Assembly: GCA_947447845.1 (NCBI GenBank) | Contig: CANFNO010000123.1 | Span: 1-7,448 of the forward strand | Reading direction: 5' to 3' | From: Burkholderiales bacterium | Lineage (GTDB): Bacteria; Pseudomonadota; Gammaproteobacteria; Burkholderiales; Burkholderiaceae | DNA: 7,448 nt | Part shown: positions 6,617 to 7,448 of the stretch, one piece after another | Layout of the letters: each line of letters opens with the position of its first letter | How positions within the stretch are numbered: position 1 is the first letter of the stretch | Translations under genes and position numbers: made by a program | The notes under the pieces: generated by a model | Database searches by the model: none | Told to the model about the DNA's origin: nothing | What the model saw: the letters and a program-made list of their open reading frames with translations, nothing else

Positions 6617-7348
6617 TTAGCACTTGATTCCAACATGCAATGCAGCGACACCGCCGGTGAGGTTGTGGTAGTCCACATGTCCGAAACCACCTTTGTGCAT
6701 CATGGCCTTTAGCTCCTTCTGACCTGGGTGCATCCGAATCGACTCAGCCAGATAGCGGTAACTGGCGTCGTCACCGGCCACAAGCTTGCCCAAGCGCGGC
6801 AACACCTTGAAGGAATACCAGTCGTAGGCCTTCTCAAGTGGCGACGCCACCTTGGAAAACTCGAGCACCAACAACTTGCCACCGGGCTTGAGGACGCGGT
6901 TCATCTCGGCCAAGGCAACATCCTTGTGCGTCATGTTGCGCAAACCAAAAGCCACGCTTACCAAGTCAAAGTAGTTATTTGCAAACGGCAGTTTTTCGGC
7001 ATCGCATACCAGGGTGGGCAAAGAAACACCGAGGTCCAGCAGGCGATTGCGCCCGGTGCTGAGCATGGCTTCATTGATGTCGGTGTGCACCACCTGCCCG
7101 CTGGCTCCAACTTTTTTGGAAAATGCCAATGCCAGATCGCCTGTGCCACCGGCAATATCCAACGCACGGTCACCCTCTTTAAGATTGGCCACCATCAATG
7201 TGTAAGCCTTCCAGGCGCGGTGCAGACCCATGGACATGAGGTCATTCATCAGGTCGTATTTAGGCGCGACCGAATCGAACACGCCGCGCACCTTGCGGGC
7301 CTTTTCGGCCTCGTCAACGGATTCAAAACCGAAATGGGTAGTAGTCAT
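6617..7348 (-). CDS. ubiE: Ubiquinone biosynthesis C-methyltransferase UbiE
   Basis: A 243-residue class I SAM-dependent methyltransferase of the UbiE/COQ5 family, close to the 251 residues of the E. coli enzyme. It C-methylates 2-polyprenyl-6-methoxy-1,4-benzoquinol in ubiquinone synthesis; in organisms with menaquinone it also methylates demethylmenaquinol. Visible: [20 protein letters not shown] (6-25) and the family signature [17 protein letters not shown] (31-47), SAM motif [13 protein letters not shown] (62-73), the acidic residue Asp90 in [16 protein letters not shown] (115-122), [24 protein letters not shown] (134-157), and the C-terminal [11 protein letters not shown]. It is the first gene of the ubi cluster in the window and is followed after 22 bases by the Tim44-domain gene. 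ATG at 7348 is set by homology; no convincing Shine-Dalgarno sequence precedes it, and a TAAAAT box ends only six bases upstream, so transcript start and leader are uncertain. Confidence 0.97.
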   Translation of the reverse strand: MTTTHFGFESVDEAEKARKVRGVFDSVAPKYDLMNDLMSMGLHRAWKAYTLMVANLKEGDRALDIAGGTGDLALAFSKKVGASGQVVHTDINEAMLSTGRNRLLDLGVSLPTLVCDAEKLPFANNYFDLVSVAFGLRNMTHKDVALAEMNRVLKPGGKLLVLEFSKVASPLEKAYDWYSFKVLPRLGKLVAGDDASYRYLAESIRMHPGQKELKAMMHKGGFGHVDYHNLTGGVAALHVGIKC

Positions 7349-7448
7349 GCACCGATTTTAAGCAGTTCACCGGCGGGAGCGCGATAAACGCGGTGCATTC
7401 AGCTATCTGGTTACGAGCGCGTTGCGTTTATGCACGCGCATGGGGCAA
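7349..7448. other. Upstream region of ubiE, cut by the window edge
   Basis: One hundred bases with no supported gene. On the minus strand a TAAAAT hexamer (7360-7355) resembles a -10 box but lies only six bases from the ubiE ATG, with no good -35 element at normal spacing. Two pairs of inverted elements are present: ATAAACGC (7384-7391) with GCGTTTAT (7424-7431), and GTGCAT (7393-7398) with ATGCAC (7430-7435). A short GAGCGCG direct repeat occurs at 7377-7383 and 7415-7421. No terminator is visible. A plus-strand ATG at 7440 cannot be judged with eight bases left. Confidence 0.4.

Noticed and set aside
5617..6627. A 336-codon plus-strand open frame opposite the Tim44-domain gene.
   Set aside because: Shadow of the Tim44-domain gene; very rich in Arg, His, Cys and Gln with no domain and no ribosome-binding site.
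6595..6690. Longer start for the Tim44-domain protein, overlapping ubiE.
   Set aside because: The extension would bury a clear signal peptide, and the ATG at 6594 has its own GGAG ribosome-binding site.
1..7448. Mobile element, CRISPR, phage or defence genes, tRNA or rRNA genes.
   Set aside because: None seen on either strand; the window is nearly filled by conserved housekeeping genes in one orientation.

Overview
The window looks like chromosomal core DNA from a betaproteobacterium of the order Burkholderiales, most likely a Comamonadaceae-type organism (Rhodoferax/Polaromonas-like). This is inferred from protein style, moderately high GC and gene order; no taxonomic search was possible. 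All eight supported genes lie on the minus strand, so the window is read from its right end to its left.

Transcription order: (1) a 100-base upstream region at the right edge; (2) ubiE, the ubiquinone C-methyltransferase; (3) a secreted or membrane-anchored Tim44-domain protein; (4) ubiJ, the SCP2-fold ubiquinone accessory factor; (5) ubiB, the atypical kinase/ATPase of ubiquinone biosynthesis, whose start overlaps the ubiJ stop by four bases (ATGA); (6) a short FmdB-type zinc-ribbon protein with an Ala/Pro tail, preceded by a perfect TATAAT box just after ubiB; (7) a DUF502 two-helix membrane protein; (8) aspS, an aspartyl-tRNA synthetase with the residues of the non-discriminating type; (9) a strong intrinsic terminator; and (10) nudB, the dihydroneopterin triphosphate diphosphatase of folate synthesis, cut by the left edge.

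Functionally the window divides in two. The right half is a ubiquinone cluster (ubiE, Tim44-like, ubiJ, ubiB), resembling the enterobacterial ubiE-ubiJ-ubiB operon with a Tim44-domain gene inserted. The left half is a housekeeping set (zinc ribbon, DUF502, aspS, nudB). Spacing is tight, with intergenic gaps of 22 to 67 bases apart from the ubiJ/ubiB overlap.

I see no mobile element, CRISPR array, RNA gene, phage gene or defence system, and no clearly novel multi-gene system. The most interesting signals are in RNA structure at translation starts. A perfect 7-bp inverted repeat followed by a U run encloses the ubiJ start codon in its loop. The terminator after aspS runs its U tract directly into the nudB ATG, leaving that gene no Shine-Dalgarno sequence. 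The aspS discriminator residues predict that this organism makes Asn-tRNA(Asn) or Gln-tRNA(Gln) through GatCAB-type transamidation.
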